A DNA stretch of 64,000 nt, taken from Bradyrhizobium guangxiense (GTDB lineage Bacteria; Pseudomonadota; Alphaproteobacteria; Rhizobiales; Xanthobacteraceae). Each line of letters begins with the position of its first letter. The first letter of the stretch is position 1. The translations under genes were made by a program, and so were the position numbers. This document shows positions 25,559 to 35,331 of this stretch, one piece after another. The notes under the pieces are model-generated. The model ran no database searches and had not been told where the DNA came from. It worked only from the letters and a program-made list of their open reading frames with translations. The stretch lies in the NCBI RefSeq assembly GCF_004114915.1, contig NZ_CP022219.1:2014501-2078500 (forward strand). The letters are read 5' to 3'.

Positions 25559-28057
25559 TCAGCCCGTACCATCCGGAAAGCTGATCATCCGCGGCAGCAG
25601 AATCGTGAATTCGGTGAACTCGCCAGGCTTGGTCGCGACCTCGATCGTGCCGCCATGCTGCTTCACCACGATGTCGTGGCTCATCGACAGTCCGAGGCCG
25701 GTGCCTTCACCGGCCGGCTTGGTGGTGAAGAACGGATTGAACATCTTCTCCTTCACCTCGTCCGGGATGCCGGTACCGTTGTCGCGAATGCGGATCTCGA
25801 TGTGATCGCCGCGGTCGCGGGTCGCGGCGGTCACGACCGGCGCGTAACCGGCCGCCTCGTTCTCCGCCTTGCGCTTGGCGACGGCATGGAATCCGTTCGA
25901 GATCAGGTTCAGCAGCACCCGCGTGATCTCCTGCGGAAACACATCGGCCGAGCCCGCGGCCGGATCGAGATCGCGTTCGAGCGTCACGTCGAACTGCGGC
26001 TTCTCGGCCCGTGCGCCGTGATAGGCGAGGTTGAGGCTTTCCTCGACCACCGCATTGATGTCGCTCAGGCGATGCTCCCCGCCGCCCCCGCGCGAATGCA
26101 GCAGCATATTCTTGACGATGGAATCGGCGCGCCGGCCGTGCTGCACGATCTTGCCGAGATTGTCCTTCAGGAGTCCCGTGATCTCGTCGACCTCCGCTCG
26201 AACGTCGTCTGCGAGCGTGACCGGCGCGAGCACCTCGTTGAGCTCGTCGGTCAATTCGGCGGAGAGGGAGGCAAAATTGTTGACGAAGTTGAGCGGGTTC
26301 TTGATCTCGTGCGCGATGCCGGCGGTGAGCTGGCCGAGGGACGCGAGCTTTTCGGTCTGCCCCAGCCGGTCCTGCGCTGCGCGCAAATCGTCGAGCGATT
26401 TGGCGAGCTCCCGTGTGCGGTCCTGCACCTCGTTGAACAGGCGCGTATTCTCGACCGCGATCACGGCCTGGTCGGCGAAGGTCTTGAGCAGGTTGATCGC
26501 CTTGTCCGGGAAATGACCGGGCTCCCGCCGCGTGACCGCGATGGTGCCGATCGCGACGCCGTCGCGCAGCATCGGCACCACGAGGATGCTGCGATAGCCC
26601 CGCGTCCGCGCCAGCTCCTTCATGGCCTCGGTGAGGTCGGGCTCGCTCTGCATGTCGCTGCGGAAGGCATATTCTCCGCTTCGGGCCACCCGGCTGTGAA
26701 TGCCTGACGAGGACAGCGGCGTCGGGAAGGAGCTGAGCAGGTCGGCATTGCCTGCTTCATTGTCGGTGGTGAAGGCGGCCAGATGCAGCATGCCGTCGAT
26801 CGCGCGGGTGACGGTGGAGGAATGCCCGCCGATCAGCGCCTTGGCGCTGTCCGAGATCGCCTGGAACACCGGCGTGACGTCGGCCGGCGAGGCCGCGATC
26901 ACCTTGAGGATGTCGGCGGTCGCGGTCTGCCGCTCCAGCGCCTCCCGCGTCGCATTGAACAGGCTGACATTCTTGATCGCGATTACGGCCTGGTCGGCGA
27001 AGGTCTGCAGCAGCCGCACGTGATGCTCGGCGAACGCACCGGTCGCCCGGCGCGTGGCGATGATAATGCCGATGGCCTCGCCCTCGCTCATCAGCGGCGC
27101 GAACAGCATGCTGCGATAGCCGCGAGCGCGCGCGATGTCGCGCGCGGCCGGCTCGAGCTCGGTGTCGGGCAGTTGCGCGGCCGCTCCCTTGGCGACGAGC
27201 TGATAGGGCGGAAACTGCGCGAACGGCACCGGGAACGAGGCCTGCAGCACGCGATCGCCGGCCGGGTCGGTCGGCGTGAACGCGGCCAGGTGCGCGGCGC
27301 CGTCGACATAGCGCAGCACGGCGGTGGAGAAGCCGCCGATCAGCCTGTTGGCATTGGCGGCGATCGCGTCGAACACCGGCTGCACGTCGGATGGCGAGGC
27401 GGCCATCACCTTCAGGATGTCCGCCGTGGCGGTCTGGCGCTCCAGCGCCTCGCGCGTCTCGTTGAACAGGCGTGCATTCTCGATCGCGATCACGGCCTGG
27501 TCGGCAAAAGTCTGGAGCAGCTGCACGAGATCGGGCGCGAACGCGCCTGTTACGGCACGGGTGACGCTGATCATGCCGACCGGCGTGCCGCGGTTCATCA
27601 GCGGCATGAACAGCACGCTGCGGAAGCCGCGCAGCCGCGCCAGATTCCGGTTCAGCTCGGGGACGTCGGCAGCCTCGCTGTCGGGAAACTGGATGGTCTC
27701 GCCGTCGCGCACGAGGGCAAAGGTCGGGAAGTCCGCGATCTTGCGCGGGAAGGAAGCCTTCAGCCCTTCATCCGCCTCCGGACTGGTGGGCGTGAACGCC
27801 ACGAGGTGCAGCTCGTCGCCGATGAACTGAAGCACGGTGGCGGAAAAGCCGTCGAGCAGGCGCTTGGAGCTGGACGCAATCGCCGCGAACACCGGCCGTG
27901 CATCGGAGGGCGAGGCTGCGATCGTGCGCAAGATCTCGGCGCTGGCATTCTGGCGATCGCGCGCAATCGCCAGCGCACTGCGCAGCTGCGCGTTCTCCGC
28001 TGCGGCCGACTGCAATCGGCGCTCGAGTTTCTCGGTTTCGTCGGAAGGGGCGGTCAT
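25559..28057 (-). CDS. Triple-GAF sensor histidine kinase
   Basis: An 832-residue soluble kinase. A short coiled coil (residues ~5-40) precedes three tandem GAF domains (~40-190, 215-365, 390-545), each bounded by a near-identical linker of the type ERQTATADILKVMAASPSD. A second coiled coil leads to the dimerisation domain (LTAGIAHEIKNPLNFVNNF, His near residue 590) and an HATPase domain (DNGTGIPDEVKEKMFNPF, GTGLGLSMS). No membrane segment is present, so it senses a cytoplasmic or diffusible signal. No response regulator is adjacent. The three similar GAF units suggest duplication. Confidence 0.9.
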   Translation of the reverse strand: MTAPSDETEKLERRLQSAAAENAQLRSALAIARDRQNASAEILRTIAASPSDARPVFAAIASSSKRLLDGFSATVLQFIGDELHLVAFTPTSPEADEGLKASFPRKIADFPTFALVRDGETIQFPDSEAADVPELNRNLARLRGFRSVLFMPLMNRGTPVGMISVTRAVTGAFAPDLVQLLQTFADQAVIAIENARLFNETREALERQTATADILKVMAASPSDVQPVFDAIAANANRLIGGFSTAVLRYVDGAAHLAAFTPTDPAGDRVLQASFPVPFAQFPPYQLVAKGAAAQLPDTELEPAARDIARARGYRSMLFAPLMSEGEAIGIIIATRRATGAFAEHHVRLLQTFADQAVIAIKNVSLFNATREALERQTATADILKVIAASPADVTPVFQAISDSAKALIGGHSSTVTRAIDGMLHLAAFTTDNEAGNADLLSSFPTPLSSSGIHSRVARSGEYAFRSDMQSEPDLTEAMKELARTRGYRSILVVPMLRDGVAIGTIAVTRREPGHFPDKAINLLKTFADQAVIAVENTRLFNEVQDRTRELAKSLDDLRAAQDRLGQTEKLASLGQLTAGIAHEIKNPLNFVNNFASLSAELTDELNEVLAPVTLADDVRAEVDEITGLLKDNLGKIVQHGRRADSIVKNMLLHSRGGGGEHRLSDINAVVEESLNLAYHGARAEKPQFDVTLERDLDPAAGSADVFPQEITRVLLNLISNGFHAVAKRKAENEAAGYAPVVTAATRDRGDHIEIRIRDNGTGIPDEVKEKMFNPFFTTKPAGEGTGLGLSMSHDIVVKQHGGTIEVATKPGEFTEFTILLPRMISFPDGTG

Positions 28058-28155
28058 TTCTCATCCGGCTCGATGCCACGACAGGCGTGGCACCTCGGCG
28101 GATTATCACATCTTCCGCGGCCGGTGCCAGCGCCTGCGGCTCAAGCCCGGCCGTC

Positions 28156-29790
28156 TCACGTGCCCGGCCGCGACACTTCGGTCTCCTTGCTGGTGATGAA
28201 CTCCAGCAGCACCGGGATGCCTTCCCTTGTCTTCTGAATGCCGCGCTTGATCGCAGGGATGATGTCCTCCGGCCGCGTCACCCGCTCGCCATAGCCGCCG
28301 AAGGCGCGCGCCATTGCGGCATAGTCGCCGGAGATGTCGGTCGAACGATATTTCTCGGTCGAGACCGGCATCACCTTCAATTCGATCGCCATCGAGAAAT
28401 TGTTGAGCAGGATCGACATGATCGGGATGCGCTCGCGCACCGCGGTCTCGAAATCCATGCCCGTGAAGCCGATGGCCGCATCGCCCCAGACATTGATGCA
28501 GAGCTTGTCGGGTTTCGCCAGTTTCGCGCCCATGGCAAGGCCGAGGCCGTAGCCGAGCTGCGTCGTCTTGCCCCAGCCGAGATAGGTGAGGGGTTTTGTC
28601 GATTTCCAGAATGGCGAGAGCTGGTCGCGCGGGCTGCCGGCATCGTGGGTGATGATGGTGTTGTCGATGTCGACGGTGTGCTGCAGGTCCCACAACACGC
28701 GATAGGGGCTCAAGGGCGCGTCGTTGCTGGTGAGTTTTGGCATCCATTTCGGGAGCCACTCCTTGTGCGAAGCGGCGATCTCGGCTGCGACAGCCGATGC
28801 ATCCCGGTCCGCGCTGACGGTCTTGTCAATCTCCTCGAGCAGCGCGTCCAGCACGAGGCCGGCGTCGCCGACCAGGCCGATCTTGGCCTCGACATCCTTG
28901 TTGAGATGGTTGGGATCGAGCGTGGAATGGATGATGGTCTTGCCCTTCGGCATCGCGATGCCGAAATTCGTTTCCGTGAACGAACAACCGATGCCGAAGA
29001 TGAGGTCGGCTTCTGCGAGGAACTTCGGCACCGCGCGCGGCACCGCGAGGCCGCCCGAGCCGAGCGAGAGCGGATGGGTTTCCGAAAACGACGATTTGCC
29101 GCCGAGGCTGGTGGTGACGGGGATCGCCAGCCGCTCGGCGAGCCGTTTCAGCTGCGGCCAGGCCTGGGCGTAATGCACGCCCTGGCCGGCATAAATCACC
29201 GGCCGTTTTGCATTCACGAGCAGGCTTGCGGCCTCCTTTACATGCGCGGGGTCGGCGCCGTAACGGGTGCGCAGCACCGGTGTGTAGTCGAGCGGCTCCG
29301 GCACCTCCTCGTTCCACATGTCCGAGGGGATCTCGACGATCACGGGCCCGCCGCGGCCGTTCTTCAGCCTCGTGAAGGCGCGGCGGAAGATGTTGGCGAC
29401 TTCAGCGGCCAGGATGATCGGCTCGGACGATTTCGCGAACGGCTTCATCGCCTCACTGGAATTGAAGTTCGGCTCGATATGCGCAAGCCGGCGCTGGTAG
29501 CCCATCGGCAGCACCAGCACGGGAACGGATTCGCCAAAACACTGCGCGACGCCGCCCATCGCGTTCTCTGCGCCCGGCCCATGCTGCATGCAGAATGCGC
29601 CGATCGAGCGCCCCGACGTCACGCGCGAGATCGCGTCCGCCATGTGAATGCCGACGCGCTCCTGCCGCACCATGACGGGGCGGATCTCGACTTTGGCCGC
29701 ATGCTCGATCAGATGGTTGACCGGATAGCCGCAGAGGATCTCGATGCCCTCGCGCCTCATGATTTCTGCAATGGCGGTGCCGAGCTTCAT
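28156..29790 (-). CDS. Thiamine-diphosphate enzyme, acetolactate-synthase-like
   Basis: A 544-residue ThDP enzyme of the IlvB/benzoylformate-decarboxylase superfamily. The N-terminal Pyr domain has the conserved Glu in VRQERVGIHMADA, a central Rossmann domain follows, and the C-terminal PP domain has the ThDP/Mg motif GDAAIGFTGMDFETAVRE with NN at LLNNFSM. No regulatory IlvN subunit is adjacent, so this is unlikely to be the biosynthetic acetohydroxyacid synthase. Related proteins cleave or join 2-oxo acids or aldehydes; the substrate is not evident. Confidence 0.85.
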   Translation of the reverse strand: MKLGTAIAEIMRREGIEILCGYPVNHLIEHAAKVEIRPVMVRQERVGIHMADAISRVTSGRSIGAFCMQHGPGAENAMGGVAQCFGESVPVLVLPMGYQRRLAHIEPNFNSSEAMKPFAKSSEPIILAAEVANIFRRAFTRLKNGRGGPVIVEIPSDMWNEEVPEPLDYTPVLRTRYGADPAHVKEAASLLVNAKRPVIYAGQGVHYAQAWPQLKRLAERLAIPVTTSLGGKSSFSETHPLSLGSGGLAVPRAVPKFLAEADLIFGIGCSFTETNFGIAMPKGKTIIHSTLDPNHLNKDVEAKIGLVGDAGLVLDALLEEIDKTVSADRDASAVAAEIAASHKEWLPKWMPKLTSNDAPLSPYRVLWDLQHTVDIDNTIITHDAGSPRDQLSPFWKSTKPLTYLGWGKTTQLGYGLGLAMGAKLAKPDKLCINVWGDAAIGFTGMDFETAVRERIPIMSILLNNFSMAIELKVMPVSTEKYRSTDISGDYAAMARAFGGYGERVTRPEDIIPAIKRGIQKTREGIPVLLEFITSKETEVSRPGT

Positions 29791-29899
29791 GGCGTCTCTC
29801 TCCCTTCAGGCTCGGCCGGTTGCTCCGGCCGGTTGGGCAAAGAGGATCAGGAATTCCAGGAAGCGTAAAGCGTACGGGGCGAGTGTGGCGGTAGGCCAG

Positions 29900-32830
29900 C
29901 TATGCACCGCGAGCGTGCGCCGGCTCCGGCTGGCGAGAGTGGCCGCGGCCGAACGTTGTCCGCCCCACGGGCTGCAGCAGGCGCCTGGCAGCAACGAGAT
30001 CCGGCGTTTCGAAGCCTTCGGTGAACTCGTCATAGATCGGGGCGAGCAGTCGGATGGCCTTGGGCCCGCGACCGGTCTCGATCCAGTGCGCTGCGAGATC
30101 TGTGGCGATCCGCAACTGGAATGTCATCGCGCCTATGGCGCGCGCTTCCGCGAGCGCCTGCTGCAGGTGCTTTTCGGCGCGCAGCGGCTCGCCGGCGCGG
30201 GAGAGGATCGATGCCTCGACCCGTTGAAGTTCGGAACGGCACCAGCGCTCTCCCTGGCGTTCCTGATGGCCGATGGCCCGCGCGACGGTCTCGCGCGCTT
30301 CCGCGATCCGCCCTTGCCGCAAAAGCGCGCGGGCGAGGACGGCGAGATAACTGCCGATCCGCATCAGGAATCGGCATTCGATCAGTTCATCGATCGCTGC
30401 TCGAATGTCCTCCAGCGCGCGCGGATCGCCATGCAGATCACGAAGGCAAGCGGAAAAATAGCGCTCGACCGGAACCCAGCGCGAGATGCGCTCGCGTTGG
30501 AGGTTACGACGCAGGCGTTCGGTGAAGCTCTCGAGGGCATTCAGATCGCCGGTTTCGAGCGCGACAGGAAGTGCGGCGAGCCCTAGTGCATTCGACTGCG
30601 ACACCCAATGGCCACTGCGATCCGCGGCGTCGACGGCATCGCGGGCCAGCCTCGCTGCGTAGTCGGCTTGCCCTTGCATCCACGCCACGAAGGGCAGGTT
30701 GAAACGGACGGTGATGAACCGGTAGACTTCGTTTGCATCCCTGCGCGAACGGCCCTCGGCCAGGGAATAGGTTGCCGCGAGACGATCGAGAACGGGGCGG
30801 CTCTTGGTCAACTCGCCGGCAAAGGCGCGCGCCCAGGCCAGTGCCCGATCGGCCTCCGACGTTGCCGTCAAATCGCGGTCGCGGTCGGCTAGCTCCGTTG
30901 CCTCCTCGAGACAAGTGATGGCGCGCGGGACCTGGCCGATCTGCAACAGGTAAAAGGCAAAACCGACCAGCGCGCGCTGCCGATACTCCAGGTTGCCGGC
31001 CCGCCTTGCAAAGGCGATGGCATCGAGCCAGGCGACCTCGTTCTCATTCGACATCTTGCGGGCGTAGAACAGGCTCCATCCGAGGGCACAGGCGAGCTTT
31101 GCCTTCGACAGATCGTCGCACTCGATGGTCTTCGCCAAGGCGAGTGCGTCCTCCAACCGTGTCTGCGCTTCCGACAGGATCGAGGTTTCCGACCACAAGG
31201 TGATCGCCGCAACCGCCAGCCTGATTCCGAGGGCGGCATCGCCTTCCGCGTCGAATGCCCATGAAAGAGCGGCCCGCAAGTCGGCGATGCGGCCAAGGTA
31301 GCGCTGGGTCCAATCGGCCGGCTCACGCCAGTTCCACTCCTCCTCGGATCGCTCGAACAGCGCGAGGACACATTGCGCATGACGGAGGAGCGCACGGTCG
31401 CAGGCGGGATCGGTCTGGCGTCGCTCGGCCGCATAGCGCCGTGTGCTGTCGAGCAACCGGTAACGAACGGTCGCTCCGCCGGCCTGTGTGCTCAAGAGCG
31501 ACTTGGCGACGAGGCTACCGAGGCCGGTGACGACGTCGACGGGAGTGAGCCCCGCCACCTCCGCAACGAAAACCGCATCCTCAGCTTCGAACCCGTCGCG
31601 GAACACCGACAGCAGGCCGAACAGCCTGGCCTCCTTCTGTGACAGCAGCCGGAAGCTCCAGTCGATCGTCGCCATCAGGGTCTCATGGCGCGGCGGGGCG
31701 CCCTCGGCGCTGGCGGCGCGAAAACCGAGGTTCTGATCGAGCAGCGCCACCAATTGGCGAGGATTGAACGCGCCGATCTGGGCTGCCGCCAATTCGATGG
31801 CTAGCGGAAGGCCGTCAAGCGAACGGCAGATCGAGCCGATGGCCTCGCAATCATCATCGACGAAGCGATAGTCTGACCATTCGGCGGCGCGGCGGACGAA
31901 CAGCTGCACCGCCGGAAATGTCACGGCCTGGTCGACGCTCAGGGTGCGGCCGGGTTTCGGTGAGGCCAGCGCGCCAAGCCGCACGATGTGCTCGGTGGCG
32001 GTGCCAAGCGGTTCGCGGCTCCTCGCCAGCAGCCTGGACGGCGATGTGTCCGCCATGAGCCTGCCGGCGAAGATCGTGGCGGCGGGCAGCACATGCTCGC
32101 AATTGTCCAGGATGAGCAGCATCTGCCGCGGCCTCAGAAAATCGAGGGCCGCAGCCAGACCGTTGTCCGTATTGCCCCTGATGCCCAGTGCCGTTACCAG
32201 CGCCGCGCCGAACAGCGTCGGATCGGAGATCGTGGCGAGATCGACGAAGCAGACGCCATCGCGGCACCGCGGCGCAAACGCCTGGGCGACCGCTACGGCA
32301 ACCGTCGTCTTGCCGATCCCTCCCGCCCCAACCAGGGTCACGTGCCTGTTGTCGGCCAATAGAGCGGCGATGTCGACGATGTCCGCTTCACGACCAACGA
32401 TGCCGCGCAACAATGGCAGCCTGGACGAGGGGACCGGATCGGTGAGCGCAAGATCGTCCTCGATCTCGCCGATGCTGATTTGCACGTCCGCGATGAACTT
32501 GTACCCGCGGCGCGCCACGGTCGCGATGTAGACGGGCTCGGTCTGGGTATCGCCCAGCGAGCGCCGCAAGCTCCACATGTTGACCTTGAGATTGCTGTCG
32601 TGGAGGAAGGTGCCCGGCCAGGCCGCCGCCATCAACTCCGTCTTGGTGACCAATTCGCCCCGGCGCTGCACCAGCAGCTGCAGAAGCTCGAATGCCCGCC
32701 CGCCCAGTTTGACGGGGCGTCCGTCGAGAAGCAGCAGCTGGCGGTGGGGGACTAGTTGAAAAGCGCCGAAACAGTAAGTGAATTCCTGTCGGCCTGTGCC
32801 CCGTTGTCGTGTCTCCGTGGCAGCCCGCAT
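29900..32830 (-). CDS. Large regulator: winged helix, STAND-type ATPase, TPR region
   Basis: A 976-residue protein. Residues ~15-110 form an OmpR-type winged helix (AFELLQLLVQRRGELVTK, SNLKVNMWSLRRSLGD). A P-loop ATPase follows (Walker A GAGGIGKTTVAVA near residue 165; Walker B LLILDNCEHV), resembling AfsR/STAND regulators. The C-terminal ~500 residues are helical repeats of TPR type. Such proteins act as ATP-dependent switches that oligomerise on ligand binding and control nearby genes. Candidate targets are the ThDP enzyme downstream (same strand, 110 bp) or genes elsewhere. Confidence 0.85.
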   Translation of the reverse strand: MRAATETRQRGTGRQEFTYCFGAFQLVPHRQLLLLDGRPVKLGGRAFELLQLLVQRRGELVTKTELMAAAWPGTFLHDSNLKVNMWSLRRSLGDTQTEPVYIATVARRGYKFIADVQISIGEIEDDLALTDPVPSSRLPLLRGIVGREADIVDIAALLADNRHVTLVGAGGIGKTTVAVAVAQAFAPRCRDGVCFVDLATISDPTLFGAALVTALGIRGNTDNGLAAALDFLRPRQMLLILDNCEHVLPAATIFAGRLMADTSPSRLLARSREPLGTATEHIVRLGALASPKPGRTLSVDQAVTFPAVQLFVRRAAEWSDYRFVDDDCEAIGSICRSLDGLPLAIELAAAQIGAFNPRQLVALLDQNLGFRAASAEGAPPRHETLMATIDWSFRLLSQKEARLFGLLSVFRDGFEAEDAVFVAEVAGLTPVDVVTGLGSLVAKSLLSTQAGGATVRYRLLDSTRRYAAERRQTDPACDRALLRHAQCVLALFERSEEEWNWREPADWTQRYLGRIADLRAALSWAFDAEGDAALGIRLAVAAITLWSETSILSEAQTRLEDALALAKTIECDDLSKAKLACALGWSLFYARKMSNENEVAWLDAIAFARRAGNLEYRQRALVGFAFYLLQIGQVPRAITCLEEATELADRDRDLTATSEADRALAWARAFAGELTKSRPVLDRLAATYSLAEGRSRRDANEVYRFITVRFNLPFVAWMQGQADYAARLARDAVDAADRSGHWVSQSNALGLAALPVALETGDLNALESFTERLRRNLQRERISRWVPVERYFSACLRDLHGDPRALEDIRAAIDELIECRFLMRIGSYLAVLARALLRQGRIAEARETVARAIGHQERQGERWCRSELQRVEASILSRAGEPLRAEKHLQQALAEARAIGAMTFQLRIATDLAAHWIETGRGPKAIRLLAPIYDEFTEGFETPDLVAARRLLQPVGRTTFGRGHSRQPEPAHARGA

Positions 32831-32977
32831 TGCTCATTGCCAATCGATCGATGAGATCGCCTTGCAATTATCATGCGCTGCGAAATTGTGGGAGTGAGCT
32901 GTTCTGAATTCGCACGATTGCGGCGGGGGATTTGCCCGCAGGATGGCTGCGACAAAACCGCTCGCAGGCGGTGCCGG

Positions 32978-33229
32978 CTATTTCTTGGGAACGCCAAGAA
33001 CCACCATGCGCATGACCTCGACGCCGCCATCGGCGAGTTCCGGAAGCTTGGCGAACCAGTCCTTCACGTAAGGCATGGCGTTGTGCGCGTCGAAATCGGC
33101 CTGGTTGGCGAACACCTCGTAGAAGACGAAATGACCGGGTTTGGCGCGGTCTTCCTGGAGAAAATAGACCAGGTTCTTGGGATCGCCGCGGACCAGATCA
33201 ATCAGCGGAAGCGTGGCCGCACGTAATGC
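32978..33229 (-). pseudogene. ABM-domain (YgiN-like) monooxygenase fragment, start lost
   Basis: From about 33229 to the stop at 32978 the minus strand reads ALRAATLPLIDLVRGDPKNL and continues to MRMVVLGVPKK, an antibiotic-biosynthesis-monooxygenase domain with the HFVFYEVFANQADFDAH block. The first ~15 residues of the domain and a start codon are missing. Upstream in the same frame there is only out-of-frame sequence of the VOC gene. The fragment appears fused to that gene by a deletion, so it is probably not expressed unless by re-initiation. Confidence 0.7.
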
Positions 33230-33456
33230 GTGGCCCGCTCCATGTTCTGGACCGTCAGCCCAAAATGCTGGACACCCTGGAGCCGCGCGCCGAGCGGCAC
33301 CTCGTTGGGCGCGGCCGGCGACACGCCGCTGTCCCGCGTCGCGGCCCGCACATCCGTCGCTGTCCCGGCGACGAGGCCAGTGACGACGGCTGCGCCGGCT
33401 GTCTGCAGCAGGGTGCGGCGGCCCATGTCGGTGGCGTTGTCTGCTTCGTCGGTCAT
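33202..33456 (-). pseudogene. Tat-exported VOC-family protein, truncated by deletion
   Basis: The frame starts well (AAGGAG before ATG 33456) and encodes a Tat signal (GRRTLLQTAGAAVVTGLVAG) followed by the first strand of a glyoxalase/VOC domain (LQGVQHFGLTVQNMERATHY). It then ends abruptly after about 84 residues, at the point where ABM-type coding begins in another frame. An intact VOC protein would be at least 100 residues longer. A deletion that removed the rest of this gene and the start of the next explains both fragments. Confidence 0.75.
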
Positions 33457-33503
33457 GTCGTTCTCCTTGGTCGTTCGGTGGAACCTGCGGTGCTCTCGCG
33501 ATC

Positions 33504-34517
33504 TCAATCGGCGGCGGGCAGCGGAGCTGCGGGATTGACGAGCCCTTCCGAACGGAGCTCGCGCCAGAAATCGGCGGGAACGGCTTCCTCGAGCGCGGCG
33601 CGATCCTCAGCGATGCGACTCGGGCGGCTCGCACCGGGAATGACGGCCGCCACCACCGGATTGGCGAGCGCGAACTGCAGGCCTGCCGCCTTCATGCTGA
33701 TGCCATAGCGGTCGGCGATCGCCTTCATCCGCGCCACCTTGTTGAGGATTTCCGGAGGCGCCGGGGCATATTCGAAGTTCGGGCCGCCCACGAGTGCGCC
33801 CGAACTGTAGGGGCCGCCGACGACGATCGCGAGCTCGTGTTCCGCCACCATCGGCATCACGCGCTGAAGCGCCCTTGCGTGGTCGAGCAAGGTGTAGCGG
33901 CCCGCGAGAAGGAAGCCGTCGGGACGCGGCTCATCGAGCGCGAGCAGCAGCTCGATCGGCTCGACCCGGTTGACACCGAGTCCCCACGCCTTGATCACGC
34001 CCTCGTCGCGCAGCCGGTCGAGCGCCTTGAACGCGCCCTTGCGTGCGCTTTCGAACACCGAGAGCCACTCGTCGCCGTAAAAGTCCTGCGCGACGTCATG
34101 CACGAAGACGATATCGACAGGGGAGGTCGGGAGCCGCTTCAGACTGTCCTCGATCGAGCGCAGTGCCGCGTCCCGCGAATAGTCGTTCACGATCCTGTTC
34201 GGGCGGCCGTATCGGAAGACGCCGCCCTTTTCGCCGAGATCGCGGGCACTGACATCCTCGACCTCGTCCAGGATCAGTCGCCCGACCTTGGTGCTGACGA
34301 CGTAGTCACTGCGCGGCCGGCCGGCGAGCGCGGCGCCGATGCGGATCTCGGCAAGCCCTGCGCCGTAGAACGGCGCAGTGTCGAAATAGCGGATGCCATC
34401 GTCCCAGGCCGCATTCACTGTCGCGAATGCTTCCTGCTCCGGGATGTCGCGGAACATGTTGCCGAGCGGCGCGGCGCCGAAGCCTAATTGTCCCGGCAGA
34501 ATATCTTTGAGGGCCAT
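33504..34517 (-). CDS. Aldo/keto reductase (D-threo-aldose/L-fucose dehydrogenase-like)
   Basis: A 337-residue NAD(P)-dependent TIM-barrel oxidoreductase. The catalytic tetrad Asp and Tyr lie in YFDTAPFYGAGLAEIRIG, and IPGASRPSRIAED near the C-terminus is the cofactor-binding segment. The pattern YSRDAALRSIEDSLKRL with DIVFVHD resembles L-fucose/D-threo-aldose 1-dehydrogenases. The ATG at 34517 has AAGGA upstream. It lies on the same strand as the secreted hydrolase (upstream) and the VOC/ABM remnant (downstream), possibly one operon. Confidence 0.88.
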   Translation of the reverse strand: MALKDILPGQLGFGAAPLGNMFRDIPEQEAFATVNAAWDDGIRYFDTAPFYGAGLAEIRIGAALAGRPRSDYVVSTKVGRLILDEVEDVSARDLGEKGGVFRYGRPNRIVNDYSRDAALRSIEDSLKRLPTSPVDIVFVHDVAQDFYGDEWLSVFESARKGAFKALDRLRDEGVIKAWGLGVNRVEPIELLLALDEPRPDGFLLAGRYTLLDHARALQRVMPMVAEHELAIVVGGPYSSGALVGGPNFEYAPAPPEILNKVARMKAIADRYGISMKAAGLQFALANPVVAAVIPGASRPSRIAEDRAALEEAVPADFWRELRSEGLVNPAAPLPAAD

Positions 34518-34569
34518 GTTGCGAGTCCTTGGGTGACAGCCATTATCATCCGTGCGGGGTACGCCGATC

Positions 34570-35331
34570 TCAGTCGGTTGCGGAGGTGTCCGCACTTCTG
34601 ATGAAGGCCGCGACCTCACGCGGATGCGACAGCATCACCGCGTGGCTGCTTTTGATCTCCGCCACTTTCGCGCCCGAGCGCTTGGCCATGGTGCGCAGTA
34701 GGCTCGGAGGGATAATGTGATCCTCCATCGTCACCATGTAGTAGGTCGGCTTTGTCTTCCAGGCCACGCGCTCGACCTTGGTCTGCACCGCCTGCAATCC
34801 AAACGGCAATTGCGCCGCAGCCATGAAGCGGGTCGTGGCCTGGTCGACACCGGCGGCGAAGGAGGTCGGGAATTTATCGCGCTCGACGAAGAGATAATTG
34901 CCCTCAGTGACCAAGGGACCCTTGTGCTCGCCGGGCGGCACGGGGGCTTCCGACAGCGTGGCGACCGACTCCCCGGCCTCGGGCGCATATGCCGCGAGAT
35001 AGACCAGGCTACGAACCTTCGGATTGTCGCCGGCTTCCGTGATGACCATTCCACCATAGGAATGCCCGACCAGAATGACCGGATGCCGCGCCTTGGCGAT
35101 CACGCGCTCGGTCTCCGCGACATCGTCACGAAGCGAGATCGTCGGCTGCTGGACCACGAGCACTTCATAGCCGGCCTTGGAGAGAATGTCGTAGGTGTCC
35201 TTCCAGCCCGATCCGTCGACAAAGGCGCCGTGGACGAGAACGATGGATACGGTCCTCTCGGCCGCGACGGCGGTGGCGACTTGGGCTGTTGCGATCGACA
35301 TCGCAGCAAGCGCGGAGATGAGCAGCTTCAT
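34570..35331 (-). CDS. Exported alpha/beta hydrolase
   Basis: A 253-residue protein with a signal peptide (MKLLISALAAMSIATAQVATAVAA). The alpha/beta-hydrolase core shows the oxyanion segment VLVHGAFVDGSGW, the nucleophile elbow GHSYGGM, an acid-residue candidate in MEDHIIP and the catalytic His in SSHAVMLSHP. It resembles EstC/salicylate-esterase/hydroxynitrile-lyase-like proteins. The start at 35331 is chosen because it begins the signal peptide. The gene lies divergent to the AraC regulator at 35671, a possible controller. Confidence 0.85.
   Translation of the reverse strand: MKLLISALAAMSIATAQVATAVAAERTVSIVLVHGAFVDGSGWKDTYDILSKAGYEVLVVQQPTISLRDDVAETERVIAKARHPVILVGHSYGGMVITEAGDNPKVRSLVYLAAYAPEAGESVATLSEAPVPPGEHKGPLVTEGNYLFVERDKFPTSFAAGVDQATTRFMAAAQLPFGLQAVQTKVERVAWKTKPTYYMVTMEDHIIPPSLLRTMAKRSGAKVAEIKSSHAVMLSHPREVAAFIRSADTSATD

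Noticed and set aside
27898..29868. A 656-codon plus-strand frame opposite the kinase and ThDP enzyme
   Set aside because: It spans two real genes and the gap between them, has no family features, and has shadow composition.
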